Part shown: positions 30,140 to 43,252 of the stretch, piece by piece
Layout: each line of letters opens with the position of its first letter
Position numbering within the stretch: the first letter of the stretch is position 1
Assembly (NCBI GenBank): GCA_003194525.1
Contig: NBIV01000034.1
Coordinates: forward strand, 62,001-126,000
DNA: 64,000 nt
Source: Gracilariopsis chorda
Lineage: Eukaryota; Rhodophyta; Florideophyceae; Gracilariales; Gracilariaceae
Direction: 5' to 3'
Translations under genes and position numbers: made by a program
The notes under the pieces: model-generated
Databases searched by the model: none
Told to the model about the DNA's origin: nothing
The model's input: only the letters and a program-made list of their open reading frames with translations

Positions 30140-30775
30140 CAGCTTTTGCAGAAATATGAGCTATATGGATATGTCCTGCGGGGAGTGTTTGGTGTGACAG
30201 ATGGCGCGCTCTTTAAATGTGTTAGTTTCGAAGACGTCGATTTTCAGAACGCATTTTTCAAGGTTTTGCGTGACACGTAGAGATGACGAACCTTCTTGTA
30301 TGGAACTTCAAAAGCGATGTAATTTACGCTGCCTAGAATGTTCCTGGGAGTTGGCAAGATAATAAGCTGGCTTATATACCTGGATTTTATTGGCTTTTTC
30401 TGAAAGACGATACCATTACGCCTCCAGGATACGCCATTCTGGGTGACAGTGCCTTTTTCAATAATACTTGGGGGACAACCGGTAAATTTTTGCGAGCACT
30501 AGAGATGAATGAAATGAAGATAATTCCCATCTCCGCGTAGTGGGCCGCACTCGAGTTGTTGCGACAACCACTATATCTGAGTGAGGGGCAGAGTGCGAAA
30601 TGTGGAGTTAGGAAGGTTGCGTGCTGCATTTCGTCATCTCAGTACTAGATTTCCTTCGCATTAACGTTAACGCGACAGACTACTAATCATGGCGTGTCAT
30701 CTTTCGAACTATCGCACACGAAAGGTTCGATACAACCAAATAAGATCAGTATATGTCTCTTTCTGAGACCATAAC
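30140..30775 (+). pseudogene. Second Harbinger-like (DDE_Tnp_4) transposase pseudogene
   Basis: Plus strand: GVFGVTDGALFKCVSFEDVD, then MTNLLVWNFKSDVIYAA*NV, PGSWQDNKLA, TITPPGYAILGDSAFFNNTW, KFLRALEMNEMK and, after frame changes, ACHLSNYRTRKVRYNQIRSV. These correspond to the first Asp region (TDG), the PGS.HD block, the Asp of GDSAF and the C-terminal NYRTR..NQIR tail of HARBI-like transposases. At least one in-frame TAG and two frame changes are present. It belongs to a different branch from the 24665-25672 copy. Confidence 0.75.
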
Positions 30776-33700
30776 CATGTAAGCAACTATAAATTAGTGT
30801 TATAGTTATCCCCAGCGTTGGTGGTGAGACTGTTTTTCTATGAAAGACTGACATGCCGTAGAGCAATGCGTGCGTGCATAGCCTTTAAGCGAGGAAGAGG
30901 ATGGTGGTAGGGTGATCTATAGACAATGGCAGGGATCAGAGGCTGTTGAATTGAATACTAAGTCGAATTGATGGGGTTGATCTGGAGCAGCGCCTCTGTA
31001 CCAAAGGCTTCGGCTCTGGGCTATGCTGAGCAACGCGCAAAGTCAAAAGTGTGGCTTCACACGCATGCGCTTGTGTGATATACCTTTGAATCGTTCATAT
31101 CTTGTTTTTTGGGCAATGAACGGCGCGGATGGTGCACAGCAATGAAGCCGAAGCGAACCATGTCGGCTTTAGTTACTTTTGAGCTCGGCTGCATCCGCTT
31201 GTCGAGCTCATTGCTTCGTTTGGCTCTCTACCCTTCTTTCCGATCTCATTCTGGTTCTGCTTTGCTGTGCGCCGTACTATCATGCCAGATTTGTTGACGG
31301 TCACAGCTTCAACGCCACCTTCCTTAACCGCACGCCAGGGCACCCTCATCTTTGTACCACGAGGATACCCGATATGGAACTGGCGCCATCCACAACGAGT
31401 CCGAACCTCCTCAGCACCGAGTACTCCCGCCAACCCTCTGTAGAAGCTGCCCATCGTTGCTTCTGTAGGACTTCCGAATTTTGGCAATTCCACCTTTGTC
31501 CATGGACTTATGTCTTCCTTCAGCACCCACCACATCGTTGTAAAAACTCATTCCACGTTAGTAGGTCATCATTTATGATTCACCGAGTTGAAAGGAGATG
31601 CGTGCTTGGATTGCTCTACAATCCATATATTTTCCATAAGTGCACTGAAAAAAGTGTTGTGATCCGGAGTACTGTCAATAATGTCCAAAGACCTGCACTG
31701 TATTACAGCCTGTTTGTAGTGCCACTTCGTACTAAGCGTCTGGGAGAATGTTGGCAATAGGGACTATATGTCGTTGGGTATGTACAGTCAGCTAGGTAGT
31801 AGGAAAATTCAATGAAAATACCAGCGACATCGTATTTTGGCGGTACCGTAGGCCATACTCCACGTCTTATATAATTTAAAAAGAACGATCAAGAGTTTTA
31901 CGATCATCTCCTGCACCCAATATACCACGCCAAAATCTACAAGTTTTCTTCTGTAACAGGGTTCAATGAAACACATTGCTTCCACTTTTCTTCGAGGCAC
32001 TGAACTTGAATTCGTATAGGGCAGCTACTGCATTCCCCACCATATCAATCCATAAAACTAGTATATAAAGCAAAGCGGAGGTTTGTATACTGTCTCTCAA
32101 GTGCAAAGAATTCGTTCGGAGTACGATGGCGTAAGTAGTTAAAGAAATATGTCAGGATATTTTTGCAAAGTAGTGTCAAACTCTTCAAAATTGTAATTCC
32201 AGATAGACGAAATTAGTCCACAATATTATCAGGTGTACCACCCTAACAGCTTTTGGTCTGTAGTAGCAGCAAAAACCTTACAGTAATATGATCTTTGAAG
32301 AAACAACTTTTCTCTTTGCTTCAATCGTATTCGAATAGTTTTGGAAACAGATGTCATCATGTTAGAGATTTTTTCATCTTCAAATGTAACCGCACAAGTT
32401 CCAATAATAACAAATCTGCAAGATTTGTTTTTTTCTACACAAATTATGCCAGTTTCTCCTTCGAATAGAGCTTTTTCTTGGTCCGAATTCTCCTGACCAC
32501 TTTCCGCGTTTGCTTTGTCTGAAAAATTGTGATCCAAGCAGAAAATGAATATTTAGAAAGTCGTTATCTGATCAGTCCGGTGAGGTTGACATGGTAGCAG
32601 TTATTGTGAACGTAAGGCCAACAGCAAACTGGGTCCACCAGACATTGAAGCTTTGATTTAGATGGGGGCATTTCCAGGTGACAATGATAATGTTACTACT
32701 GTCGTTTGTTGCCATCGGGTTGCGGAAGTGCTAGTTGAAATGAACTCCATAAAGAAAGGCCCTAATGTTTGGCTTTTTGCAGAACTAATCTTTATGCGCC
32801 ACATTCCAAGCTTCTTTATCGTTTAGTATACTCGACCAGGGACGCCCTCAGCGCATTTCGAGCAGGGAGAAACTGTTTTACTGCAAGAAAGCCTAAAATA
32901 CACTGACAGAAGATAAACGCAACGCTGGTAACCGAACCCTTAGCTAGACGGCGCCCATATGCACAGATTGAACTGTCATGTCTTGCAAAAGATTTGTATC
33001 AATGATGGCAGAAGTATGCACCAGCTTCTCTGATTGGGCGACTGATTGAAGAATTGCATTCAAAAACGAGCCATGGTTGTGTATTTTGTCTGGCAGTATA
33101 ACCGTTCGCCCAAAATGGAAAAAGCGATCAGTGGACTCCGTATGAGATGCGATCTCTTTTTCACCACTACGCACTTCTCGCCTGCTTCCACCAAAATCTG
33201 TCGCATGCTTCCACAACAAGCCGCGAACCAGGCCAAATTTCCAGCCAGCATTATCACTGGCGCTCCCTCCGGCCGCAGCAGCGTGAGAGCGCCGTCTTCG
33301 CTTCTATTCCCACAGGCTTTTGTTGCCGCTAGTACTGCTGTTAATACCTACTGCTGCGCCCGTTCCTGACATTAGGCAAAAGCATTTAAACTCAAGGAAC
33401 CGTTGTTTCACACAGGATCAAATATTTATTTGTCTAAGCGACCACTGATGATGGAACGAAGAAGGGTAAAATGAACGACGCTTCCAAGACAGTTGCAGTT
33501 CCAAGATAATAACGATCCATGGAGTAGCCTGCGCAGGTACAGGCTGGGCACCTTGGTGTTAATGTCATGGATTTCAATATTTCTGGCCAGTACAGTCATA
33601 TCAATCTCCGAAATGAGACCCAGTGGAAATTCACGATACAAATTCGATATAATATAGATAAAATGTAGCAGAATGGATATAAGTCCAATGAAACTCAGAT

Positions 33701-36700
33701 AAAGTATTGATATATTGTTCACTTCGGCAGCATATATGCAGGAGTGTCGCGCAAGAACCCGATATATATTTCTCATGTTCTTGATATGGTTTAAACCATT
33801 TTCAGATAGAGAAAATTTTGAAATGTATTGAACGTATATCAAACTCTCATGAAAACCATACCAGTGCGTATCACAAGTATACCACGTTTATATCTTCAGC
33901 GTATCAATCATTTCATCGGCAATACCATTTACATATCAATCAAAGGTCGCATATGTATCAGCCATGCATCATACCTATGTCTTCCCACGATATCTGTTCT
34001 TTATGAAAACGATATCTTGAATTTATACTGGGAAGAAGTAATATTTCTTCAATTCCATAATTAAGTCCTTGGACCACACAAAGTCTTCAATGCGTAATGA
34101 ATAATCTCTTTCGTGATCTTGAGCCGTATGAACAGGCGATAGAGCAGATAGTTCGTCCTTGGCCTCCATCTCCACCACGTCACAATAGTGAACGCGATGG
34201 TCTGAAAAACTAGAGCCATCTAAAAGGCTCTCGAACAATGGCAGTTGCGTCTGGTTTGAGCATGATGAGCTGGTTGGATCAGCGTTGCTGGAAAGATTAG
34301 GTGCATCGAAAGTTTCTATACAGACATCCAGAGAAGGACAGGGTTTTTGTCAAGCTGGCTTGCAATGGCAAGGAAGTATCTCATGCCGAGTTGCTATTAG
34401 TTGAAACTTGGAAATAGTATGTAGTAGAAGAGTATATGCATGTAAGACGATTAGTTATAAAGCCCAGGCTCGGCTGCATCCAAGCTAACGTGGGCCAGAC
34501 CACTTCTTCTCCCATTGGGAACCCCCACCTTATTTCAAAGGCGTCTGCTCCACCCTGCACTCACCAAACCCTGGCTCTGACGTTCTCTTTCGTGATATAG
34601 TCCGGTCACCCTCATCCCTTCGTATTGTATGCACGGAACTGACTTTTGCCAGTGTTGGTTTTGTGTGCTGCTTCGTGCAATTATCATTGCGCTCTACCGT
34701 TACATATAGTTACTATTTTACCTTTGTTTGAGTATAGTTTGCTCGAAAACCAGTTCTAACGTGTCTAAGTTTCCTGTTTCTATTCCACTTGATCTTCTGA
34801 AGAGATCTCTTACATATTTGACATGTCCACGTCGCCTGAAAGCCAAGTTGACATCTTTTGTGATATACTGCCAATATGACCCGACGACATGCTTTTGTCA
34901 GAAAAGCCCTGACAGACTACGTGGACAAAGTTGGCTCCAAAATGCACTTCGCCTACTACTTACAACGTTGACCAACACTTCACGCGGTACAGAAATGACC
35001 AAAGGCTCATGAAAGATTCCCGACAGATTCGTGCCAAGCCATCATGAGCTCTCTGAGTTCATGCCAGATCATCTTGAAGCTGTCCGTTGCTGATCTTTGC
35101 CAAGTCATACAACAAATCATCAGCTGGGGAATTCTCCAAGACGCCAAACTGCGTGATCTGGCATTTAACCCGGTAAACCACCCACGTATAGAGGCCAAGG
35201 AGAAGGCCAAGCATAATGCAGTTAAACTCAGACTATTTATCATAGACTAGTGGCACTGCTAGAACTAGGCTAGAACCTCTATGTAAACCTTGATGGACGC
35301 TCCAAACTTCGACCCGGATCATCACCATCTACTTCCATGTGTTTCCTACCATTGCACTGCTGTTCCTAACAACCTAAGGTCTGGGTCGCGCGAAGTTATG
35401 TGAAGGTTCACACTGGCACTCGGCTAGACTTGAGTGTTTGGTTGCACGGTTGTTGTCGCTAATGCCCCTTCTGCTCTGCACTTGTTGTGATTACTCCGGT
35501 TGTGTGCTGTGCTCTTGCTCCACCAGTCTCACTGTGCCGCCTTTTGAGAGAATATCCGAAGCTATAGCACGGTCTTTCAGGGCTGTGGTGATGGTTCACT
35601 CGGTTTACCACTCTACCTGTTGGCCTTAAACCTCTGTACTGGTACTCTCGAACGACAACAAGTTTTTTCTCCGCCTCCGACTAGAGAAGGGAACAATGAG
35701 TACTGTGATCATCTGGCGTCGTCTGTAATACCACGATGATGATCACATATTGGGAGCTTCCAGAAATTGCATATAAAAAAGCGGTACGTTACAAATTGTG
35801 ATATAGACACGTTTGTTTGCGGTTTTGGCACGCTCGCAGTGGTCATTTGGCTCCATGGGCTACACTATTGGAAGAACCCGGTCGGGTGTTAACAAAACTT
35901 CTGGAGCGATAATTTGGCAAGTTTTCGCGAGGCCTTCCTTGGTCTGCGCTGTACTTCCCTACTATCATCAAGATCTCCAGCTTATTTTCCATCACATGCG
36001 CTGGCGTTTGCATCTCGCTCCACATTCTGCATGCTTATCAAGACCAAGAACTCCTGGTGGGTCTAAAACAGATGCCCTGGCCATTTCAATTGGGTCTCAG
36101 AAGTGCAGGGTTGTGTAAGGAAAGTTTACGCTTCGCAATTTATTAGATGCGCTTGTTCTTGTTTGTGGTTTTTGGCAAGTTGTGACTATGCGCCGTTTTG
36201 TCACCTAAAACTCTCAAACTTCTGCCTAAGAAGATTGGCTCTATTATTAACGCTAACCGAGTGTCTTTCTGCAACGCTTGTATGGACTAAGCTCTAATAC
36301 AAGCGTGAAGAGTTCTATGTTCAACCTTCTAACCTGAGGTGACATTTTTTGCTCAAGAATGTGGAGTACGTAGAGACGCGTGGGCATTGGGCAGCAGCAA
36401 CACTGCTGCATTGGCACTTGAGTTGAACTCTACAAATCGAAGAAGTTGTTTAAGATGGAGTACCTAATAGAACAAGACCATGATAAAAATCAATCATTTT
36501 TGACGGAAGATGTTTTACAATCTCAAAAAAATTAATTTGCAATTACAACGTGCCTCGCAATTCATCATATTTTGATAGCAGCAGAGATCCATCGCGACTC
36601 AATTAAGCGTTGCCATGGGTGGCTAACGGTGGTCATGCAGCAGCTTATTCATGCACAACTTGCAGTACCTCTCCAGATGAATCTCACGGTACAAGCCACC

Positions 36701-36780
36701 ACCATCGGGCTGATATTCAGCGCTGCTCACCTGACGTTCCATGAATGGTTCCAAGCATTAAAACGAATAAGGTAGAAAAC
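30776..36780. other. About 6 kb of desert with no assigned gene
   Basis: Short open frames only. Those with some protein character: minus 31173-31535 (FGSPTEATMGSFYRGLAGVL, RTRCGWRQFHIGYPRG), minus 32229-32537, minus 32944-33219 (RFFHFGRTVILPDKIHNHGS) and plus 35044-35250 (LKLSVADLCQVIQQIISWGI). I do not recognise any. The segment 35360-35790 shares short matches with 50240-50690 and may be the end of another LTR family. Confidence 0.4.
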
Positions 36781-36803
36781 TGATTTCAGCGAAACCACCA
36801 GCA

Positions 36804-37605
36804 ATGAAACGACAGCCTGGATTTTTCCAAGGTGAAAATGACACCCTACCGGATTGGAACGAAGAGTTCATGCAACTTGATAGGAAAAATGGGAGATAGT
36901 TTCTAAGTTTCGCACTACAAGATTCTCAGCACAGAGTCGTAAGGCAGATTCACTCGGAAGAAAGTTTTCGTCAATATATCGTAGGACGGTTCCAACTGGA
37001 GATCCAACAGTTCCTCACCATCTTCTGTAGACTGGGCAGCTCCAAAAGCAAGTGACGCAAAGAGCCAACATTAGAGAGGGTGTAAAGTCAGACTAGGAGG
37101 TTTCTGAGATTTTCATGGAAGGCGGTATGGACAGATATGAACATGAGGTAGTTGAAGCCAGTGAGCACGAATGACCGTAGAGAGAAAGTGATGCAGGCGG
37201 GTCTTATTGTAAGCGAGAACATCACTCTCCTTCACCACGGCAACTGGTTCTGAAAAGATTGATTTATCTGCAGAAGAGAAATGATGAAGGAAAATCTAAT
37301 CTAGATATCATGAATTCGTCAATTTTGCAGGACCATGCGTAGCGAGAGGCAGAGTATCAGAGAAGCGTTGCAGATAGAGAAGCAGAGAATCAAAGGATAG
37401 AAGAAGAGCAGCAATACCATGTGGAACAGTTAAAAGAAGATCGAAAGCATGTAGAATAAGGTACATTGCGGAATCAAGAAGAGAAAAGAAGATGCCAAGA
37501 GGAAAACCGAAGCAATAACCACATAATGCAAATGGTGAGGATGGCGTTTCTGGGACAGCGGGAAAAGTTCGCTATTAATGATAGTGGGAAAAGAGACATG
37601 TAATG
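36804..37605 (+). pseudogene. Degraded Glu/Arg-rich coiled-coil frame, possible transposon accessory protein
   Basis: 36804 onward reads MKRQPGFFQGENDTLPDWNE, then stops. 37340-37605 reads EAEYQRSVADREAENQRIEE and EEKRRCQEENRSNNHIMQM, with a stop between them. The order and the charged C-terminal coiled coil resemble the MYB/NAM-associated accessory protein that accompanies Harbinger transposases. That comparison is weak and is inference only. Confidence 0.25.
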
Positions 37606-38899
37606 CCACTGTTCAGTAATAGTGGGGGAGGACGTGATTAGCCTCGACACATAAGTATGGCATATAATTGCTTAAAGCTTCATTGCTTCCTACAAGTATG
37701 GGGTGCTTATTGTTTAATATCACAAAACCATTAGTTTCCTTTCACTGCGTTCTTCATACACAAAGCGATCTTTCAAACTTCACAATGTTGCTTTAAACGC
37801 ATGCTTACACCATTCGGGCGCCTGAAATGCAGACGTTGCCTCTGGCATGCGACTAATGTCATGTATTGTACCACCAATGTGAGTGACGCAGTCTTGCCAA
37901 AATTCGATCAAATAGGAATACGTTCCTTTGTAGAACACAGAATCTAAAACAAATCCTTTGCCAAACTTTTCAAAAGGAGGCTTGGAGCTTGTCGAAAATG
38001 TGGAGGAAGATCCTTATATAGGAAGTTTCGTCAAATTGTTCGTGCCCTTGCTCTCTTGTGAGGTTTGCTCAGCAACAGGGCTCTCTGTACCACATGGTGT
38101 TCGGGTGTAGAACTGCGGTGGCTTCCAGCTATACCAATGGCGGTGTTACCGAAAATAGAGGTATCGGCGGGTCGAAGTATTGCACGAGTCCATGTGAGCA
38201 GTGTTCCAGCTCACGGAAAATCAAAAGCCCGAAGATAGAAAGAGAGGAAAGCACCAAGTAAAACGGTACAAACCGGCAGGTCGTACAGAAAGCCGAGAAA
38301 TACCCGCCAGTAAAAGTGACGCTTATTCAGCCAGCATGGCAAAATTCAATACTGAGTCGAACGGCTATCTCCTCCTACAAGAAAAGGTAAGCAATACGGC
38401 AAAGAAGTTGAGCACTTTGCGAACCCACGGAATAAGAAAGATCAGGAGTTTTGGTTGATACTGTGCGGGTAAGTATAACGACACCGGATGTGGTGAAAAC
38501 CCAGGAGGAGTAGGTCACTTCAAGCAGGCGATCAACTCAGAGCCCAGTTACCGCTTAACTTTACTTCAGGATGAAGCGGCATAGCCTTCTTCCATTAAGT
38601 ACTATTAGGTCATAGTAAAACTAAGAATACTACTACTGTAGTGTGCCATACTTGTGCTCCACAAATTTGTGTCACTGGTTGACACGATTCGCCACGGCGC
38701 AAAACGACAACTGTGAATCATGTCGGCCATGAATAGCGCCCATATGCTTACCACGCGTCCATCTATTCCAGATGTCATAAAAATCACCCATGAAGGTTCG
38801 AAAAATAGCAGATGAAATTCATATCAAAATTTACCCAAATAATTCAGGAGTCCACTCATACCTAATTTGACCCGATGCCACGTGGGTACCGAATCATTC
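37606..38899. other. Desert, unassigned
   Basis: No recognised gene. The plus frame at 38201-38458 (KRYKPAGRTESREIPASKSD) is Lys/Arg/Ser-rich and may be a relic. Confidence 0.4.
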
Positions 38900-39336
38900 A
38901 TGATCCGCCCTGCCTACAGGGCGTGCGTATACGGATTTATCTAGAGCGAAGTCGCCTCACTCTGCCGTGATTGAATCGTGCATAGCCCCTGGCGCATTAA
39001 GCGAACACGCGATAATGACACCCTTTTGTGCGAACACCAAAACATTTCTCACAGAATGGTCATGTTTTCAACCATTGCACAACGTTATTCTATAATAAAG
39101 TCACCAGTCCATTTCAAGATCAAATTCAATCCATCCGCGATACACTTTGCGTTGTACAAAGCAGGGTGGTTAGCCTCAAGCATCATCTGGTACTCTTTAA
39201 CGATTTCTTCTGAAAGCATGCGGGTCATAGTGAAAGTTTCGATCGGGTATAGCGAAACAGACGCACCAAAGAAAACACGGCTTCCCAAATGTGATAAGAC
39301 CTTGGACAACGCGCCCGATAAGGAAAAACGCACCCA
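38900..39336 (-). pseudogene. Third Harbinger-like (DDE_Tnp_4) transposase pseudogene
   Basis: Minus strand: MLSEEIVKEYQMMLEANHPA, YNAKCIADGLNLILKWTGDF, then in another frame NVLVFAQKGVIIACSLNAPG and AMHDSITAE. The ADGL..L...GD...Q block, LVF..G.I....N.PG..HDS and the following W/G are the usual landmarks of this transposase branch. Stops and frame changes are frequent and the C-terminal third is not recognisable. It appears related to the 30140-30775 copy rather than to the 24665-25672 copy. Confidence 0.65.
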
Positions 39337-39442
39337 TTATGGGACGTAGTAACCCATTTGCTTCAAAAAACAGTCCGCTCTTGTTGCCTGCCCCTTTTCA
39401 TAAAAATGGTAGTGGATGTGGACAAAAGGCGCCGTACGATTA

Positions 39443-40201
39443 TGTAGTCCAATCTGCGAAAGCGGGAAGAACCAGCCGCGAAAGCGGAAAGACACTTCCA
39501 GGTGTTCAGCCTTGCTCCTTAGGAGGTAACTCAGAGACTGAGCTCTCTGATGGGATCGGTCTGATTCGGCTGTAAATTCGAGTGATTTAGTCCGGCAGTA
39601 CCGTCGGAGGGCGAGCTTATAAACCCAGAAGGTGAGAACGATCCGTGTAAAGGGTAGATCTCTGCGGACGACAATGGGGAAAATCGGCACGAGCTACGTG
39701 TGCGAGTGACGGCCAGCGACAGTGGCAAAGAATCTCGAGACCACGGGCTAAACCTGGTATTCAGGGCGGAGAAGAAGTATCCGTATGAACGATCTGAAAC
39801 TGTGGAAAGAACAAACAATAAACAAGAAATATACCATATGCAACGGGCAGTTACTCCTCGATGTGCGAGGGGGGTGAGTACTCCGGAATCAGTGGAGGCC
39901 CTCTCCTATAATGGAGTCGTAGCCGTGCGGCAGCGGAAAAGCACCCCGAGCGAAGTTCCTTGTTGGGGTTTACTGTGTGAGGATAGCGGCGTCGGCCACT
40001 ACTTCTACGGGCTCGCCTACAACACTAAAAGTCGAAACATATCTAAAATATCTACTGTTGTGGCGCACTGGTTACCACCACTTCACGTGGGCCCTGTGGC
40101 ACCTCGATCGGTAGCCACTCCGTCAAGCGGCTCGTCATACAGGTGCACTTGGTATGAAAAACCACTTCGATTGAGTCCCCTCCAAGGGCCATTGCACTAC
40201 A
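39443..40201 (-). mobile_element. Diverged solo LTR related to family A, 759 bp
   Basis: On the plus strand it begins TGTAGTCCAATCTGCGAAAG and ends CCATTGCACTACA, matching the ends of the family A LTR in reverse orientation (TGTGGTGCAATC...TTGCACTTCA). It also shares GATGTGCGAGGGGGGTGAG with GATGTGCAAGGGGGGTGAA of the copy at 42450-43252, and a GTTGGGGTTTACTG block. Flanks are GATTA (39438-39442) and GATTG (40202-40206), a 4/5 target duplication. Similarity in the rest is low, so it is an older or separate subfamily. Confidence 0.6.
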
Positions 40202-40206
40202 GATTG

Positions 40207-42027
40207 TAGTTTCTCCACGGGCAATGAAGCAAAGGCGAAAAGCAAAAGGTTACAATCTAGAGGTGGAACACTAGTGAATCATCAGCGCTCCAAAAGCCAT
40301 AATTATGTCAATAAGTACGGCCGACACAGCACTACTGGTGATCACCACTGGGAGGTGAGCCTGCTCGACCGCGTGACGTCGAGGAGCCCACTCAGAGCCG
40401 GAGACAAAAGATGGATGGTGTGATGGGGGAGTGAAGTTAAAGCTCGAAGAGAGCAGCAGCACTCGGCAACAAAGCATTCGAAGCAGCATGATGCTTGTGA
40501 ACGCCATTCAGGGACATACTCGGTGACAAACCCTGCTCGTTAGAGCTTGGCTGGTCTTGGGTGTGCTCGGTACCGTGGATAACGGCAAAAAGGTTGAAGA
40601 TGGGATGTCCAGGGACAAGAGCGCTTTCTGGCCAGGAGACGCCGCGTAGCATGACACGACAGGCACGTCTCATTGGCGAGGCCAAGATGTGTGTTGGTTC
40701 TTAATGGAAAAGGTCTTTAAGAGACGGGACATAAGGATGGACATGAATCGGAAAACTAGCTTCCCATGGCGTCACTGTAATCTGATTGCTTTTTGCAGGC
40801 GGTGGATGACAAATGGATGGAAGTACTCGTCCTGCTTTTCGTCTACGATTCTCAAAACGCACCACGCCGTGCCAGCCCTTTCTAGTAATCGTGTGTCTGC
40901 CTCTCTGCCACCTGATTTCGCTACCTCCCCCAGCTTTCAAGTGTACCTGTTCTACAAGCTCAGGCTTCTCCGGTCTCAAAATGGCCGCCACAACAACCTT
41001 GACGAAGACACCAACTTCTGTGGCATAAGGGCTGTTTGTCCCGCTTGTAATCGCATCGGGTGCTACCTTTATGCTGATTTAGGGCACTCACAATGAAGTA
41101 AATCCAATTTTGCTAGGTATCCGTCTTCGTATGCTGTGGAATAGATTGTTTACATCTGCAAACACTCATTAACATTCCCATCTTTTGCATATCGCTGTCG
41201 ATTTTCGGACGCTTCTGTAACGTTTCCTTTTCAATGTCTCACGAACAAGTGCTGCCTGATCGCCATCAGCACAACTCCAATCCAAACGCGGCAAATAACA
41301 CAGATCCCATTACAAAGAACTGTATCTGAGAAAGTGAAGGGTGGAGATGACTGGCACTGAACATATTTATTAAAACAGGGCCAGCGTCCTGCCAATGATT
41401 GGAATAGAGCAGCTTCACTTGCAGAGTGAGCTACCTACTTATATTAAATGAGTGGTCGTGAAGTTGAATACTCAAGTGGAGGTATATTTGAGTGGATGCC
41501 ACTCTCTAACGTGTTTGTCTTTCAGAACCATCAAACCTGACATCACTCTTGACAAAGCGCATATCATTAACACTCCAAGCGTGAAAATCGGCCAAACGCT
41601 CACCGCACTCCACGTCAACCGAAGAACGGTTCGCAACCAAGTCGCATAAATTCCGTTTTTAGACTCTCCACCAGTGTGGACGCACACGGCACTGGGTTTT
41701 AGCCAAATGTTTCTTCAGATGCGCTTGAATCAGCCACCCGTTTGGATCATTATACCTAGTATTGCAATGCAGACAATGTTCCGATGCATTTTAGGCCCAC
41801 TTAGCATAGGTACCAGCACAGACATATTCGTTGCAGCCATCTTCATCGTAAGGACAGAGAACAGCACCGTCATAGCATCGAAATTTCTACACGTTCACAG
41901 TCACATCATCGTCGTTAAGAAATACGACTTCTGCAAAATGGCATGACACTAAAGTACCGAACAAAATCCGATTGCCTCCCACAGAACACGTCAATTGGCT
42001 TGGATTCGATGATGCAGCATCCAGCAG
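40207..42027. other. Desert, unassigned
   Basis: No gene recognised; short open frames on both strands without coding character. Confidence 0.4.
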
Positions 42028-42444
42028 CTAAGCTGACCCAAACGGAGTAGACTCAGACGAAGCAGACTCAGACGAGGTACACTCAGATGAGTTATACTCA
42101 GACAAAATAGACTCAGGTGCATTAGAATCATATGCAGTAGATTCAGACACAGTAAGACCAGAAGGAGTAGATTCAGACGGCATAGATTCAGACGGAGTGG
42201 TTTCAGACGAAGCGAATGGAGAAGGAGTAGGAACCGCTGTGCCGCAAACCTCAGGCTGCCCGGATAATAGCTGCAATTCACTTCCCACTGGCCCAGAATG
42301 CTCGGACGAAACAGCTGCCTGTGCCAAATCTTCAAAAAGGCTGGGAGGAGCCTTTTTGACGCGCCTGGGATTGAGCTGGGCTCTGCTGCGTGTAACAAAA
42401 CCATGACCGTGGGTCGCTATCTTAGGTTCTTTAGACTTACAACG
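42028..42444 (-). pseudogene. Interrupted Ser/Glu repeat protein frame
   Basis: Minus strand: KEPKIATHGHGFVTRSRAQL, KKAPPSLFEDLAQAAVSSEH, then a five-residue repeat of the S-E-S-x-P type to the stop at 42028. The repeat is a 15-bp minisatellite (GACTCAGACGA-like units at about 42040-42215 on the plus strand). The solo LTR at 42450-43252 is inserted just upstream; removing LTR and duplication would join this frame to KRFVLDIRCKSKEP from 43258 on. A TAA lies a few codons further upstream. Function unknown. Confidence 0.4.
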
Positions 42445-42449
42445 AATGT

Positions 42450-43252
42450 TGTGGTGCAATCCCCCAAAGGGGAAAAACACCGAAAGACGTCCGGGATCTT
42501 CCTCTCACGAGGTGAACCCAGTTGGGTAGAGCCCTCCCAGAGGTGTCACGGCGAAGCCGGTTTGTAAGACCAGGGACACCTGTCGCGACTCGCGCAGGGA
42601 GGTGAAGGCGAAGAATCAGTATCCGCGTGAGCGGGGTGTGATCGTCAGTAGAGGTATGTTTCCACGTAAGTGGGGGTGTGTGAGCGGATGCGCACACGAG
42701 GGCCGCGGATAGCGGGAGGTGCTACCCTAAAAAGGAGGAAGAGAGGGCGAAGTGAGTCGCGAGAGCGACGAACAAATACGACGATGCCGGTAACAATAAC
42801 CCTATACAGGGCGAAACACCAAGACAATTGGGAACAATTAGTACTCCCAATGATGGGTCTCCTTTAGATGTGCAAGGGGGGTGAACTTCCGTACACTACG
42901 GTGCTTCCCTCCAAGGAGGAGTTGAGAACACGCGGAGGCGGTAAAGCTCAGAGCCAATTCCCGAGGTTGGGGTCCCTTGTTGGGGAAGGTTTACTGGTGC
43001 GACGGCAGTGCGCCGTCGCACTAAGTACTAGCTTCCCAGAAATGGGTGTGAAAATAATAAATAAAATTAACTAAAATACTCCATATTCCGTGGCAACATC
43101 CACTACTGTGGCCAACCGCCAATTGACCCAAAACCGTGTCCCACGTGTCCATACCCACCATTGTGGGGCGTAGTTCATATACACACCACAACCGATAATA
43201 TCGGGAAAGCGTTCAAGTACCCAGAATCCCTCCCTGAGGGCGTTGCACTTCA
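42450..43252 (-). mobile_element. Solo LTR (family A, copy 2), 803 bp
   Basis: In plus orientation it starts TGTGGTGCAATCCC and ends GCGTTGCACTTCA, the reverse of copy 1. A perfect AATGT duplication flanks it (42445-42449, 43253-43257). It keeps the GTGCGACGGC hairpin and is the closest relative of copy 1 in the window. No internal retroelement remains. Confidence 0.9.

Noticed and set aside
30776-36780. Reverse transcriptase or integrase coding regions
   Set aside because: Looked for YxDD and integrase zinc/DDE motifs in all readable frames of the desert and saw none, in line with LTRs being solo.
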